Origin: Limimonas halophila
GTDB taxonomy: Bacteria; Pseudomonadota; Alphaproteobacteria; Kiloniellales; Rhodovibrionaceae
Direction: 5' to 3'
Assembly (NCBI RefSeq): GCF_900100655.1
Contig: NZ_FNCE01000002.1
Location: forward strand, 248,001-312,000
Length of the DNA stretch: 64,000 bases
Within the stretch, counting starts at the first letter, position 1. The number at the start of each line of letters is the position of its first letter. The notes below the pieces were generated by a model. The model did not search any database, was not told the origin of the DNA, and saw only the letters and a list, made by a program, of their open reading frames with translations. The position numbers and the translations under genes are program-made. Below are positions 1 through 7,727 of the stretch, one piece after another.

Positions 1-1305
1 GTCGATGAAGGTGCGATCGTCGATGTCTTCGGAATCGGCCGACCCGTTCGCGAGCCGTTCCGCCGTGTCGCGGTTGGTTTCCTCGCCGTCGCCGAACGCG
101 ACCCCACCATCGACGATCTGCGAACCATTGCGCGTGAAGGCGCCCACGCCGTTCGGGCCGTGGCTGATGAGCACGAAGGCGGCGCCACCGCCTTGGACGG
201 GATCGAGACTGTACGGCCCGGTATCCGCCTCGTCTGTGCTCACGCGCAGGCCCACCGCCTCGTCGGGGTTTTGATTGCTATCCGTCAAATCGGCGTCTGC
301 CGTGAGCCATTTTTGCAGGAACGGCAAATAGTCCGTTTGCAGTGTTGGTGAACCAAGGCCGCTTTTCGTTAAGCTGGTATCTTTCTTGCCAGGGTCGCTA
401 TCTTCAGCCGCTACCGCCAAGCTGAGGTTCAAGCCATTCTGCCGTGTCATGCCCGCATCGCCGTCGAACACGACATAGGTGATCTGCCGGTTCCAGCCGT
501 CCAGTGCTGCGCTCTTTTGTATGCCGAGCTGGCGATAGGGAACACCGGCATACGCGCTGCCCCGCGTGCACGCAGCAGCGGCGTCGTTCCAATTCGGGTC
601 CGTGCCCGACGGGTCGCTACCATTTGCAATTGTCATACTGGTGCCTGTAGAGCCACCCCCACCGGGTCCGTCGCAGGTCACCGCGCCGTCGCCGCTGTCG
701 CAACTGGAGGAGCTAAGCGACCAGTTTCCCGTTGGATTTAGCGTAAGGGTGGTCCCATTTTCGTCAACGTCGTCGATTTTGGAGAAGGCGGAACCGCCCG
801 CACTTTCAATCGCATCTCCGATTTCACTCGCGATGCTCGATGCGTCACCGGTGCCATCAACTTGAAAAGTCTTCGTTCCAGTTTTCGGTTTGTTGTCCCC
901 CGGATTGGAAAGCGTGATGCTCATCTCCACAGAAACGGGGTCGCTGTTGTCCAGTGTTTCGCTGATGTCAATCGTGTTATCGCTTGTCTTACCTTCGGCA
1001 AGCTGGATTCGACCCGGATCACCACCACCAAAACCAGCCGAGACGATCCCGTCGTCAACCGACGCAACCGTCATCGCCGAGGCATCGCGCGGGCAGGGCA
1101 GGCGGCCGTGGCGGGAGGCGTAGCGCACCAGCGCCTGTTCCACGGCCTTCAGGCGCTGGCGCGTCACGTCCAGGCGCTGCTCGGCCGAAAACGCGGTGAC
1201 GAGTTGCATCGTCCCGCCGGCCAGCAGGCCGATGATGGCGAGCGCGATCGCCAGCTCCAGCAGGCTGAAGCCGCGCCGCGCGACATGGTCGGGGCGACGG
1301 GTCAT
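1..1305 (-). CDS. Large minor prepilin of the MSHA-like pilus (3' end beyond window)
   Basis: The frame is open from an ATG at 1305 to the left edge, so at least 435 residues are present and the C-terminus is missing. A basic 12-residue leader ends in Gly followed by FSLLE, with Glu at +5, then a hydrophobic helix; this is the type III (prepilin) signal cut by a prepilin peptidase. Around residues 58-72 it reads ALVRYASRHGRLPCP, and further on it has LDGWNRQITY and AFVLISHGPNGVGAF. All three blocks recur in the protein at 2681-3394, so the two are paralogues; this one has a large Asp/Ser/Gly-rich insertion between them. An SD-like GGAGAG lies just before the ATG. The size and neighbours (prepilin peptidase, secretin) suggest a minor or tip pilin. 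Family is firm; exact role is inferred. Confidence 0.85.
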   Translation of the reverse strand, partial: MTRRPDHVARRGFSLLELAIALAIIGLLAGGTMQLVTAFSAEQRLDVTRQRLKAVEQALVRYASRHGRLPCPRDASAMTVASVDDGIVSAGFGGGDPGRIQLAEGKTSDNTIDISETLDNSDPVSVEMSITLSNPGDNKPKTGTKTFQVDGTGDASSIASEIGDAIESAGGSAFSKIDDVDENGTTLTLNPTGNWSLSSSSCDSGDGAVTCDGPGGGGSTGTSMTIANGSDPSGTDPNWNDAAAACTRGSAYAGVPYRQLGIQKSAALDGWNRQITYVVFDGDAGMTRQNGLNLSLAVAAEDSDPGKKDTSLTKSGLGSPTLQTDYLPFLQKWLTADADLTDSNQNPDEAVGLRVSTDEADTGPYSLDPVQGGGAAFVLISHGPNGVGAFTRNGSQIVDGGVAFGDGEETNRDTAERLANGSADSEDIDDRTFID

Positions 1306-1340
1306 GCTCTCCAATCTACGCGCGACCATCCAAGAAAACG

Positions 1341-2111
1341 TTAAAATCCGTGCATCGCGGGCCAGGGCAAAAGCCCGGAACCCAAGGCCAAGAGAATACC
1401 GTAAAGCCCCACGGCGAGGCCGGGGCCGAAGGGAAACTGCGCCCCGCGCCCGGCCGCTCGCCACGCCAGCCCGAGCGCGATCCCGGCCACGCCAGCGGCC
1501 ACAAGGAAATGCGCCAACGCGCCGACCGGCAGCCACACGCCCGCCACGGCCATCAGCTTCACGTCGCCCAGCCCCAGCGCCTCCACGCCGCGCCACTTCG
1601 TGAAAACCCACCGCAGCGCCAGCGCCATCAGCCCCAGGCCGGCGGCGGCGAGGACGGCCGGCAGAAACGCGCCGTCGGTCACGCCGCGCCACGCCAGCCC
1701 CGTTCCGGCGGCGAGCGCCACCATCTCGTCCGGCACGATCAGCCAGTCCAGATCCACCGCCACGATCACCGCCAGCGCCGTCGCCAGCACCGCGAGGCAG
1801 AGCGTCGCCGCGTGCGGCCCGAAGGCGAGCCACGCCGCCAGCACGGCCGCGCCGGTCAGCACCTCGATCGCCAGATCGCGCACGGGAATGGCCGCGCCGC
1901 AGTGCCGGCAGCGCCCGCGCGCCAGCAGCCAGGAGACGATGGGGATCAGCTCGCGCGCCCGCAGCGTCCGCCCGCAGGCCGGGCACGCCGACCGGCCGGT
2001 CAGCCACGGCTCGTCGCGCGGCAGACGGTGCGCCACCAGCCCGGCGAAGCTGCCCAGGCACGCCCCGGCCGCGAAGACCACCAGCGCCTGGACGACAGCG
2101 GCCACGCTCAC
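1341..2111 (-). CDS. pilD: Prepilin peptidase / N-methyltransferase (A24 family)
   Basis: An inner-membrane aspartic protease that cleaves the prepilin leader after Gly and methylates the new N-terminus. The 256-residue product has the zinc-type tetracysteine loop (CPACG at about 43-47 and CRHCG at 68-72) around ELIPIVSWLLARGR. It also has the two acidic catalytic sites: a DLD/VPDE segment near residues 120-129 and GLGDVKLMA near 181-189. Multiple hydrophobic segments fit the usual eight-helix topology. I chose the GTG at 2111 because it overlaps the upstream stop as GTGA; longer versions only add residues from the preceding gene. It is translationally coupled to the small secreted protein and sits among at least four pilin-type genes, which are its likely substrates. 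Confidence 0.93.
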   Translation of the reverse strand: MSVAAVVQALVVFAAGACLGSFAGLVAHRLPRDEPWLTGRSACPACGRTLRARELIPIVSWLLARGRCRHCGAAIPVRDLAIEVLTGAAVLAAWLAFGPHAATLCLAVLATALAVIVAVDLDWLIVPDEMVALAAGTGLAWRGVTDGAFLPAVLAAAGLGLMALALRWVFTKWRGVEALGLGDVKLMAVAGVWLPVGALAHFLVAAGVAGIALGLAWRAAGRGAQFPFGPGLAVGLYGILLALGSGLLPWPAMHGF

Positions 2112-2554
2112 GGCGATTCGGACCCGCCGCCCTGGCCGGCGGCTTCGCGCAGGCTGTCCAGCGCGTTCTGGAGCGACTGCCCCGACTCCATCAGGCTGCG
2201 GAGCTGATCCGCGCGTTGCGCCGCCTTTTCCGCGACCGCCTCGGCCGGGTCGTTGGCCTGATTGCCGGTCTGGCCGGTTTGCGCCGACTCGGGCGACTCG
2301 ACGGTGGGCGAGTCCGGTTCGTTCGGCGCCGACACCGAGGCGGCTTGCGCGCTTCCGTTTCCACCCCCAGCCGAGCCGTTGCCGCCGGTCTTCAGCGTTT
2401 CGCTGCCCGCGTCCCAGGACGCGCCGCAGGTCTGCTGCTCGGCGGGCCGCCAGCACTGCCGCGTCACGTCCCAGACGCGCTCGCCGCTCTGCGCCAGGGC
2501 CGGGGAGGTGCTGACGGCCACGGCGGCGGCGAGGATCGCGCGTTTCCAGATCAT
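2108..2554 (-). CDS. Small secreted protein of the pilus locus, function unknown
   Basis: A 148-residue protein starting MIWKRAILAAAVAVS with a classical Sec signal peptide ending near PALAQ. The mature part has a short WDVTRQCWRPAEQQTC segment with two cysteines that could form a disulfide. A Gly/Ser/Asn- and Asp/Glu-rich middle follows, and then a C-terminal helical stretch (about 105-140) rich in Ala, Gln and Leu that could form a coiled coil. GGGAGG precedes the ATG. The stop overlaps the start of the prepilin peptidase, so the two are probably one transcript. I recognise no family; location implies a periplasmic or surface accessory protein of the pilus. Confidence 0.7.
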   Translation of the reverse strand: MIWKRAILAAAVAVSTSPALAQSGERVWDVTRQCWRPAEQQTCGASWDAGSETLKTGGNGSAGGGNGSAQAASVSAPNEPDSPTVESPESAQTGQTGNQANDPAEAVAEKAAQRADQLRSLMESGQSLQNALDSLREAAGQGGGSESP

Positions 2555-2680
2555 GGGGCGGCCTCCCGTTCGGCGCGCGTGTCGGCTCGACATCGCGCCC
2601 GTGCAGCTTACGCGTGTCGAGCGTGACCCACAAAAAAGGTACAATGGTCGGATAGCCCCGAATTGGGAGTGGATCGCCCC

Positions 2681-3394
2681 GTGACGACCCGCCGGGACCA
2701 ACAAAGCGGTGTGGCGCTGGTGGCGCTGGCGACGGTGATCGCGCTGTTCGGCAGCCTGAAGCTCGCCACCGAGGCCGTGCAGCGCCGCACCGCGGCCGAC
2801 ACCAGCGACCGCGCGGTGACCGCGGAGAGATTGGCGGCGGCGGAACGCGCCCTGGTGCGCTATGCCACCCGGAAGGGGAAGCTGCCGTGTCCGGCGGATG
2901 GGACGGTCGGTCTGCGTTCGGAAGACGGCTCTACGGAGCAGACCGCTGCCACTTCGGATAATTGCACCATCGATCCGGAAAACGCGGTTCTGCCATGGGC
3001 CGAGCTCGGCCTCCAACCCACCAAGGCACTGGATGGGTGGGATCGGCGCATTAGCTACTTTCCGAACCTGCCGGATCGCGATGCCGAAATCGCGAGCGTG
3101 ACCGGTGCGGATGATGCGGTCGCGTTTGTATTGGTGAGCCACGGCGCCAACGGTTTGGGCGCCCACACGATTAACGGGACGCACGTTCCGGGGGTTGGCG
3201 GAAGTTCGCAGGATGAGCAAGACAACGTGGACGGCGACGGCGGCACGCCGGCCACGTTCCACGCCAGTTCCTACAAGGCGGGACCGAGCGTGGATCGCGA
3301 GGATGAGTTCGACGATCAGGTGCGCTTTCTCCGCCGCGGCGCGTTGAACGATCGCTGCGGTAAATGCCTCGATGACGATGGCGGCGGCTCGTAG
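2681..3394 (+). CDS. Minor pilin-like protein lacking Glu5
   Basis: A 237-residue protein paralogous to the one encoded leftward at 1-1305. The two share ALVRYATRKGKLPCP, the ALDGWDRRISY block and AFVLVSHGANGLGAH. Its N-terminus is pilin-like (short basic leader, QQSG, then a hydrophobic helix), but after the putative cleavage Gly it reads VALVA instead of FSLLE. Neither Phe1 nor the conserved Glu5 is present. In type II secretion the tip pseudopilin GspK also lacks Glu5, so a tip or initiating subunit is a reasonable inference. I chose the GTG at 2681, which has GGGAG about ten bases upstream; an in-frame TTG at 2663 would add six residues. The C-terminus is Asp/Gly-rich with a CGKC pair. 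Confidence 0.75.
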   Translation: MTTRRDQQSGVALVALATVIALFGSLKLATEAVQRRTAADTSDRAVTAERLAAAERALVRYATRKGKLPCPADGTVGLRSEDGSTEQTAATSDNCTIDPENAVLPWAELGLQPTKALDGWDRRISYFPNLPDRDAEIASVTGADDAVAFVLVSHGANGLGAHTINGTHVPGVGGSSQDEQDNVDGDGGTPATFHASSYKAGPSVDREDEFDDQVRFLRRGALNDRCGKCLDDDGGGS

Positions 3395-3558
3395 GCTGTA
3401 CGCCCGCCGTATGCACACGTACACCCCTTAACCTGGACCAGATTTTTTGTGCGTTCCGCGAATTGAGGAGCGCGCACGCCCGCGAGGAACCACATTCGGG
3501 CTAGTGGTACATGCGCGGCAGGGTAACGGCCCGGCCGCGACGCGACAGGAGGGAGCGT

Positions 3559-4284
3559 ATGACTGTCCGCAAACGCACCAGCCAGGGCGGCTTCACGCTG
3601 GTGGAGCTGGCCGTGGTTCTTCTCATCATCGGTCTGATCGTCGGCGGCATCCTGCGCGGGCAGGAGCTGATCACGAGCGCCCAGTTGAACTCGGTCCAGA
3701 CCGAAACTAACCAAATTCGCACGGCAACCAATACCTTCCGCGACCGCTTCCAGGCGCTGCCAGGAGACTTCTCGGACGCGGGCCTGATCGATCAGAGCGG
3801 CCTCAACAACGCTCTCGACGATGGCAACGAAAATGGCCGGATCGATGGCAGCCGCGTGGGGACAGCGGGTGACGAAGGCAATCAGTTCTGGGCCCATCTC
3901 GGCGCGTCAGGCCTGTTGGATGGTGTCGACGCGGACGATATCGCCGGGAACGGCTTGTCTGGCGCCAATGCCTTCGAAGCCGCTGTCGGCGGGTTCTACA
4001 GCATCGGTCAGGGTGCCCCAGGTGCGTTCGCGGGCAACATCTCCAACCGCGATCCCTGGTTCGTGCTGGCGACTGGCGGGGCCAACGATGCCGGCAACGT
4101 GACATCCCACGATGTCGGCGTCTTGGACCCCGAAGGCGCCGCGCAGCTCGACCGCAAGATGGACGACGGCAACGCGGATGCCGGCAACGTGCGGGGCGGC
4201 GCGTCTGGCGGCAGCTGCGTCGGCGGCAACGGCGACTATGACGTAGATAGCAATGGGGACTGTGGCCTCGCGATGCGTCTGTAA
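3559..4284 (+). CDS. Type IV prepilin, first of two tandem paralogues
   Basis: A 241-residue prepilin. The leader MTVRKRTSQGG is cut before FTLVELAVVLLIIGLIVGG, a textbook N-terminal methylation and polymerisation helix with Glu5. The helix continues into LITSAQLNSVQTETNQIRTA and then a globular head with FQALPGDF, a DDGNENGRIDG acidic loop that resembles a Ca2+-binding turn, QFWAHLG, and a C-terminal disulfide-sized Cys pair. AGGAGGGAG lies directly upstream of the ATG at 3559. The gene at 4387 shares the N-terminal 50 or so residues almost exactly and the same order of head motifs, so the two arose by duplication. Likely major or alternative pilins processed by the peptidase encoded at 1341-2111. 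Confidence 0.88.
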   Translation: MTVRKRTSQGGFTLVELAVVLLIIGLIVGGILRGQELITSAQLNSVQTETNQIRTATNTFRDRFQALPGDFSDAGLIDQSGLNNALDDGNENGRIDGSRVGTAGDEGNQFWAHLGASGLLDGVDADDIAGNGLSGANAFEAAVGGFYSIGQGAPGAFAGNISNRDPWFVLATGGANDAGNVTSHDVGVLDPEGAAQLDRKMDDGNADAGNVRGGASGGSCVGGNGDYDVDSNGDCGLAMRL

Positions 4285-4386
4285 GGTCACCTTCCAAATG
4301 CTCGGAGCCACATCATCTAGCCGCCGAAGCGGTCGTTGATGGGGCTCCGAGCCCACAATACGTACGAGCGGCGGTGTATTGGTTCG

Positions 4387-5151
4387 ATGCCAACGATCAG
4401 CCTTTTCAACAGACAACGCGGGCTCGACCGTCAGCGCGGCTTTACGCTGGTGGAGTTGGCGGTCGTTCTCCTGATCATCGGGCTGATCGTCGGCGGCGTT
4501 TTGCGCGGCGAGGAATTGATCACCAGCGCCCAGCTGAACAGCATCCAAACCGACGCCAATCGGGTGCGCACGGCCACATTCACATTTCAGGAAAAGTTCC
4601 GCGCCTTGCCGGGCGATTTCGAAGAGGTTGGCATCCTCGACACCACCCCGCTCGACAACCCGCCGACCGGTGGAAACGGCGACGGCCGGATACGTTGCGC
4701 CGACGGTGCAGCGGGCGATTGCCGCCTCGGCTCTGCTAATGACGAGGCCGTACAGTTCTGGGTTCATCTGGGCACGCAGGGAATTCTGGAAACCCAGGCG
4801 AACGCTCTCAACGAAAATGGTATTACCGCCGATACAGCGTTTCGTACCTCGTTCGATGGTGTTTTTACGATCAAACACGGCATCGACACGCAAAATTTCC
4901 TCGATACCGAGCGGCCCAACGACCTCTTGATGATGGTCGGCACGGCCAACGATCTGAGCAGTCAGGCCAACGACAAGCCCATCCTGTCCTCTCGCGATGC
5001 AGCGAGCCTGGACGCAAAGGTCGACGATGGCCGCGCCACATCGGGCGACATGCTCGGCGGATCGAGCAGCTCGGATGGAGGATGCCGGGATGACGAAACC
5101 CAGAGCGGATACGCCAGCGACGGCCGGTGCGCTCTGGCGTTCTTGTTTTGA
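4387..5151 (+). CDS. Type IV prepilin, second tandem paralogue
   Basis: About 254 residues. A basic leader ending RQRG is followed by FTLVELAVVLLIIGLIVGG and RGEELITSAQLNSIQTD, nearly identical to the preceding pilin. The head then diverges but keeps FRALPGDF, a GGNGDGRIRC loop, QFWVHLG and an acidic Asp/Ser-rich tail with cysteines. The start is uncertain. ATG at 4387 gives an 18-residue leader, normal for this class; an upstream in-frame ATG at 4336 would give 35 and neither has a strong SD. It lies about 100 bases after the first pilin gene, possibly on the same transcript. Confidence 0.85.
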   Translation: MPTISLFNRQRGLDRQRGFTLVELAVVLLIIGLIVGGVLRGEELITSAQLNSIQTDANRVRTATFTFQEKFRALPGDFEEVGILDTTPLDNPPTGGNGDGRIRCADGAAGDCRLGSANDEAVQFWVHLGTQGILETQANALNENGITADTAFRTSFDGVFTIKHGIDTQNFLDTERPNDLLMMVGTANDLSSQANDKPILSSRDAASLDAKVDDGRATSGDMLGGSSSSDGGCRDDETQSGYASDGRCALAFLF

Positions 5152-5175
5152 GGTTCCCGGCGACCAGCAACCCCT

Positions 5176-6273
5176 TTATACAGTGACGCTAGCCGCCTGT
5201 GCCGCTGTTTGCCGATACGCCCGCGGCGTCATCCCGGTGCCCTCCTTAAAAGCCCGATTGAAGGTGGCGAGGCTGTTGAAGCCGACGCGGAAGGCGATCT
5301 CGGTGATCTGCAGGTCGCTGCCGGTCAGCAGCGTTTGTGCCTCGGCGATGCGGTAGCCGTTGACGAACTGCGTGAAGCTCTGCCCAAGGCCCACGTTGAG
5401 GATGCGCGTCACCTGGTGCTCCGGCACGCCCAGGTTCTCGGCCAGATCGCGGCGGCTCAGGCCGGGCGCGCGATACAGCGCCTCCTCGGCCATGCGCGTC
5501 CGGGCCTCACGCAGCAATTCTTCTTCGCAGCTCGACAGCGGTTCCGCCTGCGGTTCTGGCGTGGCGCCGGCGCCATTCCCGGCCGGCTCATCGGCTTCCG
5601 GCGCCTCCTCCACGGTCGAGACGGGCAGGCGGAACAGCGCCGAGCCGACGAGGTAGAGCATCGTCACCTGCACCAGCGCCGCCGCGAGATTGGCGCGGCC
5701 CTGCGGCACCAGCTCGCTCAGGGCCAGCAGGCCGACTCCGAGCGCCACCGCCTGCACGCCGAGGATGGCCACCGCGAGCGCATAGCGCGGGCGCTCAGCC
5801 CGTCTCGCAGCCAACGCACGAAGCTGCCGGCGAGCCGTGATCAGCACCAGCGCCAGCACGCCCGCGCCCGTGATCACGGCGTAAAGGTGCAGCGCCGGCT
5901 GAACCGGCACAGCCAGGTTCGCGAACGCGAACGCAGTGACCCCGTTTCCCCGCAGCACGACACCGGGCAGGGCCACCACGGGCACGACCAGGACCGCCAG
6001 ATGGCGCCGCTGCGGCGGCGCTTGCGTGACCACTTGCAGCACGAGCAGATAGGTCGCCGCCGGCAGCGCCAGCCACAACGCCGCCGCCAGCGCGCCCGCC
6101 GGCCCCGAGCCGAGAACGGGCACCAGCAGGGCCCCCAGCAGGCATGCGGCGTACACCGCCGGCACGACGGCACGCGCGCGCGGTCGCAGCGCTAGCACGG
6201 CGTATGCGCCCAGCAGCACCGCGTGGATGGCCCCCGCCAGCCGCACACCCGTCGCGATTGCGTCCCACGCCAT
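5176..6273 (-). CDS. AraC-family regulator with membrane-spanning N-terminal half
   Basis: A 365-residue protein. Residues about 10-215 form roughly six or seven hydrophobic segments. A charged Pro/Glu-rich linker (about 220-245) leads to a C-terminal AraC/XylS double helix-turn-helix (about 265-355) with the family signatures DLAENLGVPEHQVTRILN and ITEIAFRVGFNSLATFNRAF, then MTPRAYR. It is therefore a membrane-anchored transcription factor that may sense an envelope signal directly. It follows the small exported protein gene by ten bases in the run that begins with the secretin, so it is probably co-transcribed and may control pilus expression; that target is inference. Confidence 0.85.
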   Translation of the reverse strand: MAWDAIATGVRLAGAIHAVLLGAYAVLALRPRARAVVPAVYAACLLGALLVPVLGSGPAGALAAALWLALPAATYLLVLQVVTQAPPQRRHLAVLVVPVVALPGVVLRGNGVTAFAFANLAVPVQPALHLYAVITGAGVLALVLITARRQLRALAARRAERPRYALAVAILGVQAVALGVGLLALSELVPQGRANLAAALVQVTMLYLVGSALFRLPVSTVEEAPEADEPAGNGAGATPEPQAEPLSSCEEELLREARTRMAEEALYRAPGLSRRDLAENLGVPEHQVTRILNVGLGQSFTQFVNGYRIAEAQTLLTGSDLQITEIAFRVGFNSLATFNRAFKEGTGMTPRAYRQTAAQAASVTV

Positions 6274-6282
6274 GCCGTTCGC

Positions 6283-6978
6283 TCACCGCCGGAGGGGGCT
6301 CGTGTCCGCCTGGAGTTCGCGCTTCAGGTAGTAGCGCAGCCAGCGCCGCTCGGCCCGCGGCATCCCCTCCGCCTGGACGAGCTTGCGCACGAGCGCGCGG
6401 GCAGCCTCCGTCCGGCCCATGTCCGCCAGCACCAGGACGCGCAGGTTGCGCGCCCACGCCGGAATGCCCCCGGCCTCGAAGGCGGCCAGCTCCCGCGCCA
6501 GGTCCAGCGCCAGCTCGGAGTCCTCCAGCCGAAACCGGGCCAGATAGATGGCGTGCGTCATCCAGCGCCACTCGCGCCCCGGCGCGCGGCGCACGTGGTC
6601 GGCGAGATAGGCGACGATGTGGCGCACGTCGGGCGGCGTCTGCGTGCCGGAATAGAGCAGGGCGGCGCTCATGGGGACGACATCCGAGCGCGCGTCCAGC
6701 CGGTCGAGGGTGCGGAACCATTCCTCCAGGCGGCCGTAATCCATCGCCTTGTAGGGCACGACGCGCCCGCCGAGATTGCCCAGATGCTGCAGCTGAAGGC
6801 TGCGCGCGCGAAAGGCGAACTGGCCGTCCCCCAGCGCCTGTGCCCGCAGCGCCAACGGCGAGGGTGGCGCCGGAACGACGTCACCCCGGGGCTCGCGCTC
6901 ATCGAGGTGCGCGCCGAGCAGCGCCGAGGCGCCGAGTCCCAGCACCACCACGGCAAGCGCGGCCGCCCGCACCGTCAA
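6283..6978 (-). CDS. Exported helical-repeat protein, function unknown
   Basis: About 231 residues. A hydrophobic N-terminal segment (residues about 4-22, AAALAVVVLGLGASALLGA) acts as a signal or anchor. The rest is soluble, with alternating helices in the C-terminal half (ARFRLEDSELALDLARELA, NLRVLVLADMGRTEAARAL) resembling TPR-like repeats. The TTG at 6978 overlaps the stop of the permease gene as TTGA and has AGGGA seven bases upstream; a GTG at 6972 is the alternative. Tight coupling with the permease suggests a joint function. I do not recognise a named family. Confidence 0.65.
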   Translation of the reverse strand: MTVRAAALAVVVLGLGASALLGAHLDEREPRGDVVPAPPSPLALRAQALGDGQFAFRARSLQLQHLGNLGGRVVPYKAMDYGRLEEWFRTLDRLDARSDVVPMSAALLYSGTQTPPDVRHIVAYLADHVRRAPGREWRWMTHAIYLARFRLEDSELALDLARELAAFEAGGIPAWARNLRVLVLADMGRTEAARALVRKLVQAEGMPRAERRWLRYYLKRELQADTSPLRR

Positions 6979-7727
6979 AGCGACTGTCCCTGCGCGTCGA
7001 ATACCACGGCCGCGACCAACGCCGCCGTATAGACGGCGGCCTGTGCGGCGGCGATCCCAATGGTGTAAGGCGATTCCAGGCCGTGAACCAGCCACCGGCT
7101 CTGCGCCAACAGATCCAGCCGGGGCAGCAGCAGGCCCAGCACGTCGACCAACTGCCCCATCCAGCCGTCCGTCGGGGCGAACTTCGAGTTCGCAATGGCC
7201 AGCAGCACGCCCATCATGCGCGCCACGACGTACAGACCGAGCGCAACGAGCACGCCCGCGATCACGCCGCGCAGCCCGAGCGCCACGAACAACGCCAGCG
7301 CCGCCATCACGATGCCCTCGAGCGCCAGCGTGGCCGTCCAGACAGCCAGACCCGCGGGCTGGGCCGGCGGCCACCCCGCGACACCCGCGATCGCCCCGGC
7401 GGCCAGGGCGAAGCCAACCGCCAGCGTGGCGAATCCGGCCCACGCCTGGACCACGAAGCGCCCGCGCGAAACCGGCGTGGCCAGCAGCAGATGGAGTTCG
7501 CCGGACTCCGAGAGCCGCCGGACCTGCAGCGCCACGAACAGCACCAGCCCGCCGATCACCAGAAGCCGCGCACCAAAGGCGGCGAACACGCTCGCGGCGG
7601 CGCCCTCTTCGGCGATGGAGGTGCCGCCCGCGAACGCCGCCACGAGCCAGATCGCCACCAGCCCCATGGCCATCGCCGCCACCAGGCGATCCCGAAGCGC
7701 GCTCAGCAGGAGGTAGGGCAGGGTCAT
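6975..7727 (-). CDS. ABC-2-type permease-like membrane protein
   Basis: A 250-residue membrane protein with about six hydrophobic segments. It carries the ABC-2 permease feature near residues 65-90, LVLFVALQVRRLSESGELHLLLATPVSR (given here in parts: ALQVRRLSESGEL then LLLATPVSR), the cytoplasmic coupling region before the second helix pair. No ABC ATPase gene is adjacent, so it either borrows one or works without one. Its ATG overlaps the secretin stop as ATGA and its own stop overlaps the next start. Secretin, permease and exported protein thus form one translationally coupled unit. Involvement in pilus biogenesis is inferred from this arrangement only. Confidence 0.72.
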   Translation of the reverse strand: MTLPYLLLSALRDRLVAAMAMGLVAIWLVAAFAGGTSIAEEGAAASVFAAFGARLLVIGGLVLFVALQVRRLSESGELHLLLATPVSRGRFVVQAWAGFATLAVGFALAAGAIAGVAGWPPAQPAGLAVWTATLALEGIVMAALALFVALGLRGVIAGVLVALGLYVVARMMGVLLAIANSKFAPTDGWMGQLVDVLGLLLPRLDLLAQSRWLVHGLESPYTIGIAAAQAAVYTAALVAAVVFDAQGQSL

